Below, piece by piece: positions 7,529 to 16,567 of a DNA stretch of 35,579 nt (positions within the stretch are counted from its first letter, which is position 1; the number at the start of each line of letters is the position of its first letter). Made by a program: the position numbers and the translations under genes. Source of the DNA: Sphingomonas sp. ID1715. GTDB lineage: Bacteria > Pseudomonadota > Alphaproteobacteria > Sphingomonadales > Sphingomonadaceae. The DNA lies in NCBI RefSeq assembly GCF_013044515.1, contig NZ_JABEPR010000012.1, forward strand, positions 1-35,579, written 5' to 3'. The notes below the pieces were generated by a model, which saw only the letters and a program-made list of their open reading frames with translations, searched no databases and had not been told where the DNA came from.

Positions 7529-8674
7529 CTAGTCCTTGGTGCCGGCCCGCCAGCGCAGGCCCCAGCCGAAGCGCTGGTCCAGCTTTTCCTGGTCACCGAC
7601 ATATTCGACGAGCCGCGTGGCCTTGAGCCCGCCGCCGGCATTTTCGAGCATCACCACGCCGCACAGGCGCCTGTCGTTGCGGCCCTCGCTCAGGCGCACT
7701 TCGATCGGCGGCTGGTCCGGCATGGTGACCAGCACGACGCCGTCCGTCTTTTGCCAGTTGGGCGCGCCGTCATAGATGTTGGCGAACACGCAGACCCGCT
7801 TCAGCTCATGCCAGTGCGCGCCGTTGATGCGCAGCGTCTCGCCGTCCGACACGTCGCCGGTGCGGTCGTCGCCCGACAGCTCGATGAAGGGCGGATAGTC
7901 ATAGTCGCCGAACACGTTGCCAAGCGCCTGGACCACGCCCTTGCGGCCATCCGCCATCTCGAACAGGCAGCCGAGATCGAGATCGACCGCGCTGCCGGCG
8001 AACCAACCGCGGGCCCGCGACCAGTTGAGGTTGATCGTGATCTCGCCGAAGCTGCCGCCCTTTTTCTCCAGACTGACGGTCGGGCTGCTCTTCTCGAGCG
8101 TGACCTTGCTGAGGGTGACCGGCGCTGGCGCCGGTGCGGGTACCGGGGCAGGCGCGGCGGCAGGCTCGGCGACGTCGATGCCGAAGGAGCGCGCGAGGGG
8201 CGCAAGGCCGCCATTGAACCCTTGCCCGACCGCGCGGAACTTCCACTGGCCCTGGCGGCGATAGAGCTCGCCGAAGATCATCGCCGCCTCGCGCGTCCCC
8301 GACAGGGCAGGCGCGAAGCGCAGCGCGCTCTCCCCGCCGACGGCGACGTGCGCGTCCTGCAGCATCGAGAGCGTCTGGCCGCGCGCATTGGCTTCGTTGA
8401 TGGTCGCGCAGAACACGATCTTCTCGATCGACTCCGGCACGCGGCCGAGTTGCACGTCGAACCGGCCCGAGCCGTCGGCAGAGAAGCGCACCGAGCCGTC
8501 GCCGCCTTCCGGCTGGTTGTAGAAGATCATGTCCTGGTCGCCGCGCACCTTGCCGCTGGCGGTCAGCAGATAGGCGGAGGCGTCGGCCTCCAGTCCCGCC
8601 GGCGCGCGCCAGCCGAAGCTGACCGTCGCACGCTCACCGGGAATGGCGGCATTGGCGCCCTGCTGCAGTTCCAT
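7529..8674 (-). CDS. two-domain TerD-family protein, TerA-like
   Basis: 381 residues from the ATG at 8674 (MELQQGANAAIPGERATVSF). A longer frame extends to 8884, but that extension is Arg/Ala-rich shadow-like sequence. The first domain (about 1-165) is a TerD fold ending [22 protein letters not shown], almost matching the terD C-terminus. An Ala/Pro linker (AAAPAPVPAPAPAPV) follows. The second domain (about 200-381) resembles the TerA C-terminal half (GSFGEITINLNWSRARG, AVDLDLGCLFEMADG, FGDYDYPPFIELSGDDRTGD). The length matches TerA proteins (about 385). It is likely a cytoplasmic calcium-binding component working with the DUF475 membrane protein and TerD. It is the first gene of the operon, divergent from the helicase gene. 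No strong ribosome binding site precedes 8674, so the start is moderately supported. Confidence 0.8.
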   Translation of the reverse strand: MELQQGANAAIPGERATVSFGWRAPAGLEADASAYLLTASGKVRGDQDMIFYNQPEGGDGSVRFSADGSGRFDVQLGRVPESIEKIVFCATINEANARGQTLSMLQDAHVAVGGESALRFAPALSGTREAAMIFGELYRRQGQWKFRAVGQGFNGGLAPLARSFGIDVAEPAAAPAPVPAPAPAPVTLSKVTLEKSSPTVSLEKKGGSFGEITINLNWSRARGWFAGSAVDLDLGCLFEMADGRKGVVQALGNVFGDYDYPPFIELSGDDRTGDVSDGETLRINGAHWHELKRVCVFANIYDGAPNWQKTDGVVLVTMPDQPPIEVRLSEGRNDRRLCGVVMLENAGGGLKATRLVEYVGDQEKLDQRFGWGLRWRAGTKD

Positions 8675-8935
8675 CAGCGGCCGTGCCTGCGCTTGCCGCC
8701 GAACGGCGCGCCAGTCTTGCACACGAACATAGACCCCCTTTGTCGTCGAGCCACGGCCGCGCCGTTGCGGACCCCTTCGCGCCGTGACTCGGGGCCAAGC
8801 ATGGCGTGCGGCGCGGGCGGCGGAAGGGCGAACATGATCCGTTTCGGATGCAATCGCTCTCTGGCAAGACTCCTCGGAACCCATTGATCGCGCTTATGAT
8901 CGTCGGTTCGTGGGGAAGGGGGATCGGCAGCGGAA

Positions 8936-11900
8936 ATGAGCAGCCCGGACGCGCTGGCGCGCCTGAAGCAACTGCTGGATTATGTCGCGGCGACGGAGCG
9001 CGACAAGCTGGCGATCCCGACCGAAGTGGCGGCGGAAAAAGGGTTCCGCACCACCGGCGCCGAACTGATGATGTTGCCCGGCGTCCACCTCAACGGCGGT
9101 GCCGATGGCGACCCGCTGTGGGTGCGCGTTGAGCGGCTCGCCAAGGTGAGGCCGCCCCGCCTCGCCGATGCCGAACTGGGCGCGTGGACCGAGGTCGCCG
9201 ATGATCCCGACAAGAAGCCCGCCATCAAGGGTGAAGCGTTGCGCGCGGCGCTCCGGGCCGCCGGCCTGATCGAAGAGGCACCGGCCGATGGCGAACCGCC
9301 ATCGTTCCGATTTGAGGACTATCCGCACCGCGACCGCGTGAAATCCGGCCATGAGGCGTGGCTGCGTGAGATGTGGACGCCCTGGGCCGACGAGGAGCGG
9401 GCACGACGGCGCGCCATCCGGCTCTACAATGAGCTGTTCGCGCTACGCACCGCACTCGACGGCGGCGGCGATCAGCCTGTCGAGCTGGTCTGCGGCATCG
9501 GCGTCGCGGACTGGAAGCGTCCGCTTGGCCGACTCTCTTATCCGTTGCTGACGGTGCAGCTCGAGATCGCGATCGACGAAGCCAGCCACGCAATCGAGCT
9601 GCGCCCGCGTTCGGAAGCGCCGGCCGGCATCGAAAGCGACGCGCTCGACAAGCTGGATGTCACAGGCGTCGATGAATGGCGGCGTTTCACCATCGCCTAT
9701 CTGGAAGGCGCCGAGGCAACATTGTCGCCCTTTGCGCCCGATGTGTTCGATCCGGCGCTACGCAAGGCCGTGCAGTTGCTCGATCCCAACGGTGTATACC
9801 TGCCGGATCTGCGCGAGGGACAGCAGCCGGATCCCGAAGCGCTCCGCGTGGGGGCAAGCTGGCTGATCTTTTCGCGGGCGCGGCGAGCGACGCAGGTGAT
9901 GGCCGATCTCCAGCGGCTCACCGATGCGGTCGTGGCACTAGGCGACGGTGATGCGCTGCCGGGCGCGGTCGAGGCCATCGTCACCGGTCCGAGCGAGTCG
10001 ATGCCCGACGAGCAGGTAAAGGCCTTTCGTGGCGTGTCCACGGTGCCAGGTGTCACCACTTCGGATGGAACGGGTGCCGATCTCTATTTCCCGAAGCCGT
10101 TCAACGCCGAGCAGGTCGAGGTCATTCAGCGGCTGGAGAGCCGGCCGGGTGTGGTCGTGCAGGGCCCGCCGGGCACCGGCAAGACGCACACCATCGCCAA
10201 CATCGTCAGCCATTATCTGGCGCTTGGCAAACGGGTGCTGGTCACCTCGCAAAAGGCGCCGGCGTTGAGGGTGCTGCGGGACAAGCTGCCGACGGGGGTG
10301 CGTCCGCTCGCCGTCAGCCTGCTCGACAGCGACCGTGAGGGGCTGCAGCAATTCCAGGACTCGGTGGACGAGATCGCGGCGCGCCTGCAGCGGATCAAGC
10401 CGCGTGAGGCCCAGCGGCACATCGCCGACCTGCAGACCCGCATTGACCTCATCCATGCCGAACTTGCGGGATTGGATCGCCAAGTCGACCAGCTCGGCCG
10501 TGCCGGCCTGACGCCTGTGGAGCTGGACGGCCGCCGGCTTGCACCGGTGGAGGCCGCGCGCGCCTTGTCTGCCGCCGGCGACGGAGCGCTGTGGCTGCAC
10601 GACCGGCTCGACGTGATCCGCTCGCATGATCCCGGCTTTTCGGACGAAGATGTCACTGCGTTGCGGGAGGCGCGCAGGAAGGTTGGCGAGCGGCTCGCCT
10701 ATCTGGGCGCGATCCTCCCCGTGCCCGAGGAGCTGCCGAACGCGGACGCGATGGCGCAGCTGCACGAAAACCTTAGCGAGGCCGAGCAGTTGGAACAGGC
10801 GATTGCGCCTCCGGAGCGCTTGGCTGACGGCACGACAGTCGAAGCGCTCGCGCTCGGTGAGGCCAAGCTGGCCGCCGCTGCAGAAGCGCGGGAGCGTGCG
10901 CAGGAAGATGGTCACCCCTGGCTCGAACAGGCGCTGGCCATCCTGCGTCGCGGACGCCCCGAGCCGACGCTGGAAGCGCTTGAAGGCTTGCGGGAGCGCA
11001 TCGATGCAGTCTGCGGCGAGGGTCGCCACTTCCTGACGCTGCCCGTGACGCTGCCTGACGGCTCGGACGAGCGAGAGTTTCGGGATCCCATCGCAAATCT
11101 GGCGAACAGAGGCGAGCTCGGCATCTTCACCTCCCTGTTCGCCCGGCAGGTGAAGCAGCGCATCGCGGCAGTGCGGATCGCCGGACGTACCCCGAACGGG
11201 GCGGCGGAATGGGCGGAAGTGAAGCGCTATCTGGAGGCAGGCGACGCCGCGCGCGAGCTGGTCTCGATCTGGAACCATGCCGCCGCCGCCTCGATCCTCG
11301 CGCCCGTGAGCGACGCGGGGCTGCGCAGCGGCGAGGCGATGCTGGCGCAGCTCGACGCCCTCGCCCATGCGCGCGAAGCGGTCGCGCGGGAGCAGGAGGC
11401 GGAGCGGGCGCTGTCGCTGCTGCTGCCGCACTGGACGATGCCGCTCGCGACCGGGCTGGAGCAAGCGCTGAGCGTAGTGCGAGGGCATCTACGGCGCGTG
11501 CGATTGGTCGAGGGCCGCCGTCGTCTCGCCGCGGTGCAGGAGACGCTCGCGGACGTTCCGGGTGAACTCGGCGACCGCATGCGGGCACTCGCGCATGACC
11601 GCGTCGGTCGCATCGGCGAGTCGACCGAAGTGGTCGCGCGTGACTGGCGGTTGGCGATCGAAACTCTGGGCCAGTTGCACAGCCTGGGACCGGCCTTCTC
11701 GGTCATCGACTCCGTTACCGCGGAGGTCCGGGAAAGCGGTGCATCGGACTGGGCGCGGCGCTTGCGCGAGGAGCCGGTTTCGGATGTCGAGGACCCACTG
11801 ACCCCCGGCGACTGGCGTGAGCGGTGGCGGCTGCGGCGGCTTGCGACCTGGCTCGACCGCATCGATGCGCATGATCGCATCCGTGCCTTGGCCGCCAAGC

Positions 11901-13507
11901 GGACCAAGCTGGAGCAGGACCTCGCCCGTGCCTATGAGGAGGTGATCGAAGCGCGGACCTGGTGTGCACTCGCTGAAGAGGCGACGGACCAGGTGCGCTC
12001 GGCGCTCACCTCCTATGCACAGGCCATGCGGAGGATCGGGCGAGGCACCGGCGTGCGTGCCGCCCGCTATCGGCAGGACGCGCGCGCCGCCGCCGATCGT
12101 GCGAAGAATGCGCTGCCGTGCTGGATCATGCCGTATTACCGCGTCTCGGAGTCGCTGCCGGCGGAGCTGGGACTGTTCGACCTCGTCATCGTCGACGAGG
12201 CGTCGCAATCGACCATCGCCGCGCTTCCGGCACTGCTGCGCGCCAAACAGGTGCTAATCGTCGGTGACGACAAGCAGGTGAGCCCCGACGCCGGCTTCCG
12301 CAGCGAAGAGAAGCTGGTGGAGCTCTCCCGGCGTTACCTGGGCGACCAGGTCGAGGACTTTCGCGCCGCCCTGCGCGAGGACAAGTCGCTGTACGATCTG
12401 GGCTCGGTGGTGTTCGCCGGTGGCGCAATCATGCTCAAGGAGCATTTCCGCTGTGTCGCGCCGATCATTGAGTTTTCCAAGGCGCAGTTTTACGACCACA
12501 AGCTGCAGCCGCTGCGTCTGCCCTCGGCGTCCGAACGACTCGACCCGCCGCTGGTCGACATCTTCGTCGAGGATGGCGCCCGCAGCGGCGACGTTAACCG
12601 CGCCGAAGTGGCCTGCATCCTGGACGAAATCGGCCGCATCGCCGCGGACCCCTTGATGGCGAAACGGACGATCGGCGTCACGACTTTGCTCGGCCAGAAG
12701 CAGGCGATGCTGATCGCGGAAGCGATCGAACAGGAGCTTGGACCCGAGATCATGCTGCGGCATGAGATCAGGGTCGGCGACCCGTCCGCCTTCCAGGGCG
12801 ACGAACGCGACATCATGTTTTTATCGATGGTCGTCGGCGCCAAGTCGGCCGCCATGTCGGGCCTCGCCTTCGAACAACGCTTCAACGTCGCGGCCTCCCG
12901 TGCGCGCGACCGGATGGTGCTGGTGCGGTCGGTTCAGCCGGATGAGCTGAGCCAGGCCGACAAGCTCCGCCGCGCGCTGATCCAGCATTTCCGCGCGCCA
13001 TTTGCAGCCGACACGAAGCTCAATCAGGACCGGCGCAAGCGCTGCGAGTCACCGTTCGAGGCAGAGATGTTCGACCTCCTTGTCGAGCGCGGTTACCGCG
13101 TCGACACCCAGGTTGCAGTCGGCCACAAGCGCATCGACCTGGTCGTCGAAGGCGGTGAGGACCGGCGCCTAGCGATCGAGTGCGATGGCGACGCCTATCA
13201 CGGACCCGATCGATGGCCGGAGGACATGGCGCGTCAACGCATGCTCGAACGCGCCGGCTGGACGGTGTGGCGCTGCTTTGCGTCGCGATTTGTGCGTGAC
13301 CGGGAGGGCGTGCTGCGGGAGCTGATCGAGACGCTCGACGCCCTCGGCATCTTGCCGACCTCAGCCGACCAGGCGCCGCCGAGCCGCTTCGCCGAGCAGC
13401 GCAGCTGGCGGGCAGTCTATGAAGAAGAGGCGGGTGATCCGGTGCCCTATGCCTGGCTCGTGCCCGCCGATCCGTTCGGGGCGACACTGCCGGTCGCGGC
13501 GGAATAG
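8936..13507 (+). CDS. SF1 helicase fused to C-terminal PD-(D/E)XK (DUF559/Vsr-like) nuclease
   Basis: A 1523-residue protein. Residues 1 to about 390 are an uncharacterised N-terminal region. Walker A GPPGTGKT is near residue 410, and the Walker B/DEAD-like box VIVDEASQST is near 1085, followed by LIVGDDKQVSP. Late SF1 motifs DPSAFQGDERDIMFLSMV and FNVAASRARDRM are near 1280-1320. About 600 residues of helical, Arg/Glu/Ala-rich sequence separate motif I from motif II. The C-terminal 150 residues hold a Vsr/DUF559-type domain: CESPFEAEMFDLL, RIDLVVEG, LAIECDGDAYHG (D-ExD/K-like core), then an RQRMLERAGW segment. This Upf1-like helicase plus nuclease architecture is shared with predicted single-protein phage-defence enzymes; that role is inference. 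A -10-like TATGAT lies at 8895-8900 and GGGGAAGGGGGA at about 8912-8922. It is convergent with the DUF4236 gene, with a 7-bp gap. Confidence 0.85.
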   Translation: MSSPDALARLKQLLDYVAATERDKLAIPTEVAAEKGFRTTGAELMMLPGVHLNGGADGDPLWVRVERLAKVRPPRLADAELGAWTEVADDPDKKPAIKGEALRAALRAAGLIEEAPADGEPPSFRFEDYPHRDRVKSGHEAWLREMWTPWADEERARRRAIRLYNELFALRTALDGGGDQPVELVCGIGVADWKRPLGRLSYPLLTVQLEIAIDEASHAIELRPRSEAPAGIESDALDKLDVTGVDEWRRFTIAYLEGAEATLSPFAPDVFDPALRKAVQLLDPNGVYLPDLREGQQPDPEALRVGASWLIFSRARRATQVMADLQRLTDAVVALGDGDALPGAVEAIVTGPSESMPDEQVKAFRGVSTVPGVTTSDGTGADLYFPKPFNAEQVEVIQRLESRPGVVVQGPPGTGKTHTIANIVSHYLALGKRVLVTSQKAPALRVLRDKLPTGVRPLAVSLLDSDREGLQQFQDSVDEIAARLQRIKPREAQRHIADLQTRIDLIHAELAGLDRQVDQLGRAGLTPVELDGRRLAPVEAARALSAAGDGALWLHDRLDVIRSHDPGFSDEDVTALREARRKVGERLAYLGAILPVPEELPNADAMAQLHENLSEAEQLEQAIAPPERLADGTTVEALALGEAKLAAAAEARERAQEDGHPWLEQALAILRRGRPEPTLEALEGLRERIDAVCGEGRHFLTLPVTLPDGSDEREFRDPIANLANRGELGIFTSLFARQVKQRIAAVRIAGRTPNGAAEWAEVKRYLEAGDAARELVSIWNHAAAASILAPVSDAGLRSGEAMLAQLDALAHAREAVAREQEAERALSLLLPHWTMPLATGLEQALSVVRGHLRRVRLVEGRRRLAAVQETLADVPGELGDRMRALAHDRVGRIGESTEVVARDWRLAIETLGQLHSLGPAFSVIDSVTAEVRESGASDWARRLREEPVSDVEDPLTPGDWRERWRLRRLATWLDRIDAHDRIRALAAKRTKLEQDLARAYEEVIEARTWCALAEEATDQVRSALTSYAQAMRRIGRGTGVRAARYRQDARAAADRAKNALPCWIMPYYRVSESLPAELGLFDLVIVDEASQSTIAALPALLRAKQVLIVGDDKQVSPDAGFRSEEKLVELSRRYLGDQVEDFRAALREDKSLYDLGSVVFAGGAIMLKEHFRCVAPIIEFSKAQFYDHKLQPLRLPSASERLDPPLVDIFVEDGARSGDVNRAEVACILDEIGRIAADPLMAKRTIGVTTLLGQKQAMLIAEAIEQELGPEIMLRHEIRVGDPSAFQGDERDIMFLSMVVGAKSAAMSGLAFEQRFNVAASRARDRMVLVRSVQPDELSQADKLRRALIQHFRAPFAADTKLNQDRRKRCESPFEAEMFDLLVERGYRVDTQVAVGHKRIDLVVEGGEDRRLAIECDGDAYHGPDRWPEDMARQRMLERAGWTVWRCFASRFVRDREGVLRELIETLDALGILPTSADQAPPSRFAEQRSWRAVYEEEAGDPVPYAWLVPADPFGATLPVAAE

Positions 13508-13514
13508 GGAACGC

Positions 13515-14051
13515 TCAGCGCAGCAGACTGTCCGATACCAAGCAGAAACCGCCGGTCTGCGCGACCTTGGACCAGCCGTCGGACTGCTCGACGATGCCGA
13601 TTACTTCGCCGCGCTCCAGCCGGTGCGAGACGGCTCCGGTCTTTGGCGACGCCCGGCAATTGACGTGAGCGGCGGCCACGGTGCGCGTCAGGTTGGTTGG
13701 GCCGACCACTGGCGCAGCAGCTGAGGCTGCATCGGAGGCGGGCCTGTCGGACAGCGCCAGGACGCAGCTGCCGATCAGCAGCAGCGCCACGACCGAGAGG
13801 ATGCCCCGGACCAGCACCGAGCCGATGCTCACGGATACGGGAGGAGAGCCGGACGCGGTGCCGCCGAAGCGCTGCAGCGGCGTCGTGTAGCTGAGGCCGG
13901 TGCCCGGAATGCCGAGGGTGGAGCGGACACCGCGGCGGCTGATGTTCATGGTCGCGCCGCGCCCGCCGATGCTGGTGCTAACCCCGCGCGTGCTGAAGTT
14001 CAGGCGCACGCCCGGCAGCAGCTTGACCGAGCGGCGGAAGCGAAAGCCCAT
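13515..14051 (-). CDS. DUF4236 - transmembrane - SH3 domain protein
   Basis: 178 residues. The N-terminal 55 residues match DUF4236 closely (MGFRFRRSVKLLPGVRLNFS, GVSTSIGGRGATMNI, RGVRSTLGIPGTGLSY). A single membrane helix follows at about 77-100 (VLVRGILSVVALLLIGSCVLAL). The C-terminal 65 residues look like a bacterial SH3 domain (VNCRASPKTGAVSHRLERGEVIGIVEQSDGWSKV, ending in a Cys-containing strand). It is likely a membrane-anchored protein; the topology is not determined. It is tail to tail with the helicase-nuclease gene. DUF4236 has no established function. The ATG at 14051 gives the exact family N-terminus. Confidence 0.8.
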   Translation of the reverse strand: MGFRFRRSVKLLPGVRLNFSTRGVSTSIGGRGATMNISRRGVRSTLGIPGTGLSYTTPLQRFGGTASGSPPVSVSIGSVLVRGILSVVALLLIGSCVLALSDRPASDAASAAAPVVGPTNLTRTVAAAHVNCRASPKTGAVSHRLERGEVIGIVEQSDGWSKVAQTGGFCLVSDSLLR

Positions 14052-14123
14052 TCATCCCCCTTTGCTCGGGCAGGGTGGCGCTGGCACCGTGGCTTCGCCA
14101 GCAGGGAAGGGTCCGAAACGGAG

Positions 14124-15296
14124 CTAGCGGGGCTCGGCGTCCAGCGCTGCCTTGATCCGCTGGACGAACGCCGCGCGGGCGATGCCGAGTTCGCGACCGG
14201 TGGCGCGCGGCCAGGCGCCTGAAATGGCGATGACGAGGCGGCGGCTCGGATCGACATGGATCAACTGGCCGAAAATACCCTGCGCCTGGAAAGCGCCCGC
14301 GGGCTCGATCCACCATTGATATCCATAGCCGCGATCGTTCGGCAGTGGGGTCCAGGCTTTGGTCGCGTCCGCAAACCAGGCATCCGGCACCACGCCCTTG
14401 CCGCCGCCGAGCGCGAACAGGCCGAGGCGCGCATAGTCCCGCAAGCTGGCCGACAAACAGCAGCCGCCGATATTCTGGCCCGACTGATCCACCATCCAGA
14501 AAAGCGGCCGCTCCATGCCGAACGGCCGCCAGATCTTGGCTTCGGCATAGTCGGTCAGGCTCTTGCCCGTCGCCTTGGTGACGAGCACGCCGATCAGATT
14601 GGTCTCGCCGGTCTTGTACACCCATTTGCCGCCTGGAGGCGCTTCGCGGGTGAGAGTACGGAGATAAGCGACGGTCGGATCCGCGCCCGCCGGCACCGGC
14701 TTCGCATACATGCGGGCAACGTCGGAGTTCGGGTCGGTATAGTCCTCGTTCCACTTGACGCCGGACGTCATGGTGAGGACCTGCTTGACGCTCACGCCGT
14801 CATATGCGCTGCCCGCCAGTTCGGGGATGTAGCGCGTGACCGGATCGTCCACCGACTTGATGAAGCCGTCCTTGACCGCAGCGCCGACGAGGGTCGAGGT
14901 GAGCGACTTGGCCACCGAGAAGCTGGTGTAGCGCCCGGCACGCGAATAGCCGCGCCCATAGCGTTCGAGCCGAATGCGCCCGTCCTGCACCACGATCAGC
15001 CCCGCCGTGTTGTTCGCGGCCATGAAGGCATCGACGCCGTTAAGCGAGAGCGGCTTGCCGGGGCGTAGCTTGTAGGGGCGGCTGGAGGCCCGCGCGACCG
15101 TGCCGGGGAAGAGCGTCTCCATCGCCGGAAAGTTGTGGTCGCGTTGCGCCTGATCCCAAAACAGGATCTCGCCGCCGGCCTGCCGAATGCGGTCGGCATT
15201 GGCCGGTGTGAGCGCGACCGGGCCAGGCTTGCGCGCTTCGGCCGGCGCCGCCGCAACCAGCGCGGCGGCGGCGAACAACAGCAGTGCCTTCATCAT
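14124..15296 (-). CDS. serine hydrolase, class C beta-lactamase-like fold
   Basis: 390 residues from the ATG at 15296, chosen because GGGGAG directly precedes the ATGATG pair and the product opens with a signal peptide (MMKALLLFAAAALVAAAPAE). It is therefore exported to the periplasm. The SxxK nucleophile motif is in FSVAKSLTSTLVGA, and a YKTGETNLIG segment fits the second motif of this fold. The C-terminal GYGYQWWIEP and FGQLIHVDPSRRLVIAISG blocks are typical of the beta-lactamase/6-aminohexanoate-dimer hydrolase class. The substrate is unknown; esterase or peptidase activity is as likely as beta-lactamase. The ATGATGA start overlaps the stop of the Cfa-like gene, so translation is coupled. 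Confidence 0.85.
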   Translation of the reverse strand: MMKALLLFAAAALVAAAPAEARKPGPVALTPANADRIRQAGGEILFWDQAQRDHNFPAMETLFPGTVARASSRPYKLRPGKPLSLNGVDAFMAANNTAGLIVVQDGRIRLERYGRGYSRAGRYTSFSVAKSLTSTLVGAAVKDGFIKSVDDPVTRYIPELAGSAYDGVSVKQVLTMTSGVKWNEDYTDPNSDVARMYAKPVPAGADPTVAYLRTLTREAPPGGKWVYKTGETNLIGVLVTKATGKSLTDYAEAKIWRPFGMERPLFWMVDQSGQNIGGCCLSASLRDYARLGLFALGGGKGVVPDAWFADATKAWTPLPNDRGYGYQWWIEPAGAFQAQGIFGQLIHVDPSRRLVIAISGAWPRATGRELGIARAAFVQRIKAALDAEPR

Positions 15297-16558
15297 CTCC
15301 CCTTTACCAGCGTGACCTGTGCGACGCGGATGCCGCCGCCCCTGAAGCCGCCCTCGCAGTACATCAGGTAATAGCGCCACAGATTGACGAACCCCAGGTC
15401 GAAGCCGGCCGGCAGCCGGCCCTCGCTCGCGGCGGCGTCGAAGCGTTCGCGCCAGCGTTTCAGTGTCTCGGCGTAATGCAGGCCGAAATCCCGCTGGTCG
15501 GTCCAGGCGAGACCGGCGGCCTCGACAATGCGGCGGAAGCGGCTTTCCGAAATCAGCATCCCGCCCGGAAAGATGTAGGTCTGGATGAAGTCGGCGCTGG
15601 CGGCATAGTCCTCGAACAGCGCATCGTCGATCGCGATATATTGGATTGCTGCGCGCCCGCCGGGCTTCAGCGCACGGGCGATGGTCTCAAGATATGTCGG
15701 CCACCAGCGCTGGCCGACGGCTTCGACCATCTCGACGCTGGCGATGGCGTCATATTGCTCGCGCACCTCGCGATAGTCGCGCAGCTGCACGCGAACACGT
15801 CCGGCGGCGACGTTGCAGCGATTGAGGTCGAGCGCATGCTCGCGCTGTTCTTCCGAAAGGGTCAGCGCAGTGACGTTGGCGCCATATTCGTCGGCGGCAA
15901 TGTCGGCGAGCGTGCCCCAGCCGCAACCGATCTCGAGCAGATGCTGGTCCGGCTTCAGCTCCAGCCGGTCGAGCAGCGCGCGCACCTTGTTCAGCTGCGC
16001 ATAGGCGAGTTCCTCGTCGGCGCTGATCGGTTCCTGGAACAGGGCGGACGAGTAGGTCATCGTCTCGTCCAGCCACTCGGCGTAGAAGTCGTTGCCGAGA
16101 TCATAATGGAAGGCGATATTCTTGCGGGCGCGGCCGGGCGAGTTGTCGCGCAGCCAGTGGCGGAGGCGCTTGGTCCAGCGGCTCAAGCCGCGCGCGCGGG
16201 CAGCCGAGCCGAGCGTCACCGCGTTGCGCATGAACAGATCGAACAAGGGCACCGGATCCGGGCTCGACCATTCACCCGCGGCCCAAGCCTGGTACCAGCC
16301 GACCGAACCGTCGCGCGAAAGCCGGACGAGCGCGCGCCAGCTCTTCACCTCGACTTCGCAGACGGGGCCGGGTCCGCGGCCGCCCAGGATGCGGTAGCTG
16401 CCGTCCGGCAACCACGCTTCGATCGCGCCCTGCTCGAGCCCGGCATCGATCCGGTCGAGCGCACGGTGAAACGGCGCCGCGGCCAGCCTCGCCCAGAAGC
16501 CGGTGTTGGGCTGGCCGGAGCGGAACTGCCGGCCGCGATCGGGCGAATGTGCCGTCAT
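15293..16558 (-). CDS. cyclopropane-fatty-acyl-phospholipid synthase family methyltransferase
   Basis: 421 residues. It methylates unsaturated acyl chains of membrane phospholipids using S-adenosylmethionine, if it acts like characterised Cfa enzymes. Visible signatures are the lipid-binding/active-site block HYDLGNDFYAEWLDETMTYS (about 151-170), the SAM motif LLEIGCGWGTLADIA, SVEMVEAVGQRWWPTY, and FIQTYIFPGGMLIS. It starts 9 bp after the photolyase stop, and its TGA overlaps the following hydrolase ATG, forming a photolyase-cfa-hydrolase operon. Some Cfa-family members modify other acyl substrates, so the exact product is not certain. Confidence 0.9.
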   Translation of the reverse strand: MTAHSPDRGRQFRSGQPNTGFWARLAAAPFHRALDRIDAGLEQGAIEAWLPDGSYRILGGRGPGPVCEVEVKSWRALVRLSRDGSVGWYQAWAAGEWSSPDPVPLFDLFMRNAVTLGSAARARGLSRWTKRLRHWLRDNSPGRARKNIAFHYDLGNDFYAEWLDETMTYSSALFQEPISADEELAYAQLNKVRALLDRLELKPDQHLLEIGCGWGTLADIAADEYGANVTALTLSEEQREHALDLNRCNVAAGRVRVQLRDYREVREQYDAIASVEMVEAVGQRWWPTYLETIARALKPGGRAAIQYIAIDDALFEDYAASADFIQTYIFPGGMLISESRFRRIVEAAGLAWTDQRDFGLHYAETLKRWRERFDAAASEGRLPAGFDLGFVNLWRYYLMYCEGGFRGGGIRVAQVTLVKGR

Positions 16559-16567
16559 CGCGTGAAA

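Noticed and set aside
8837-8849. ATCCG-TTT-CGGAT inverted repeat in the terA/helicase divergent region
   Set aside because: A 5-bp repeat is expected by chance at this GC content, and nothing ties it to a promoter; noted only as a weak operator possibility.
14124-15296. Calling the serine hydrolase an AmpC beta-lactamase resistance gene
   Set aside because: Only the general SxxK fold is visible and the second motif is not the AmpC YxN; many such proteins are esterases or peptidases.
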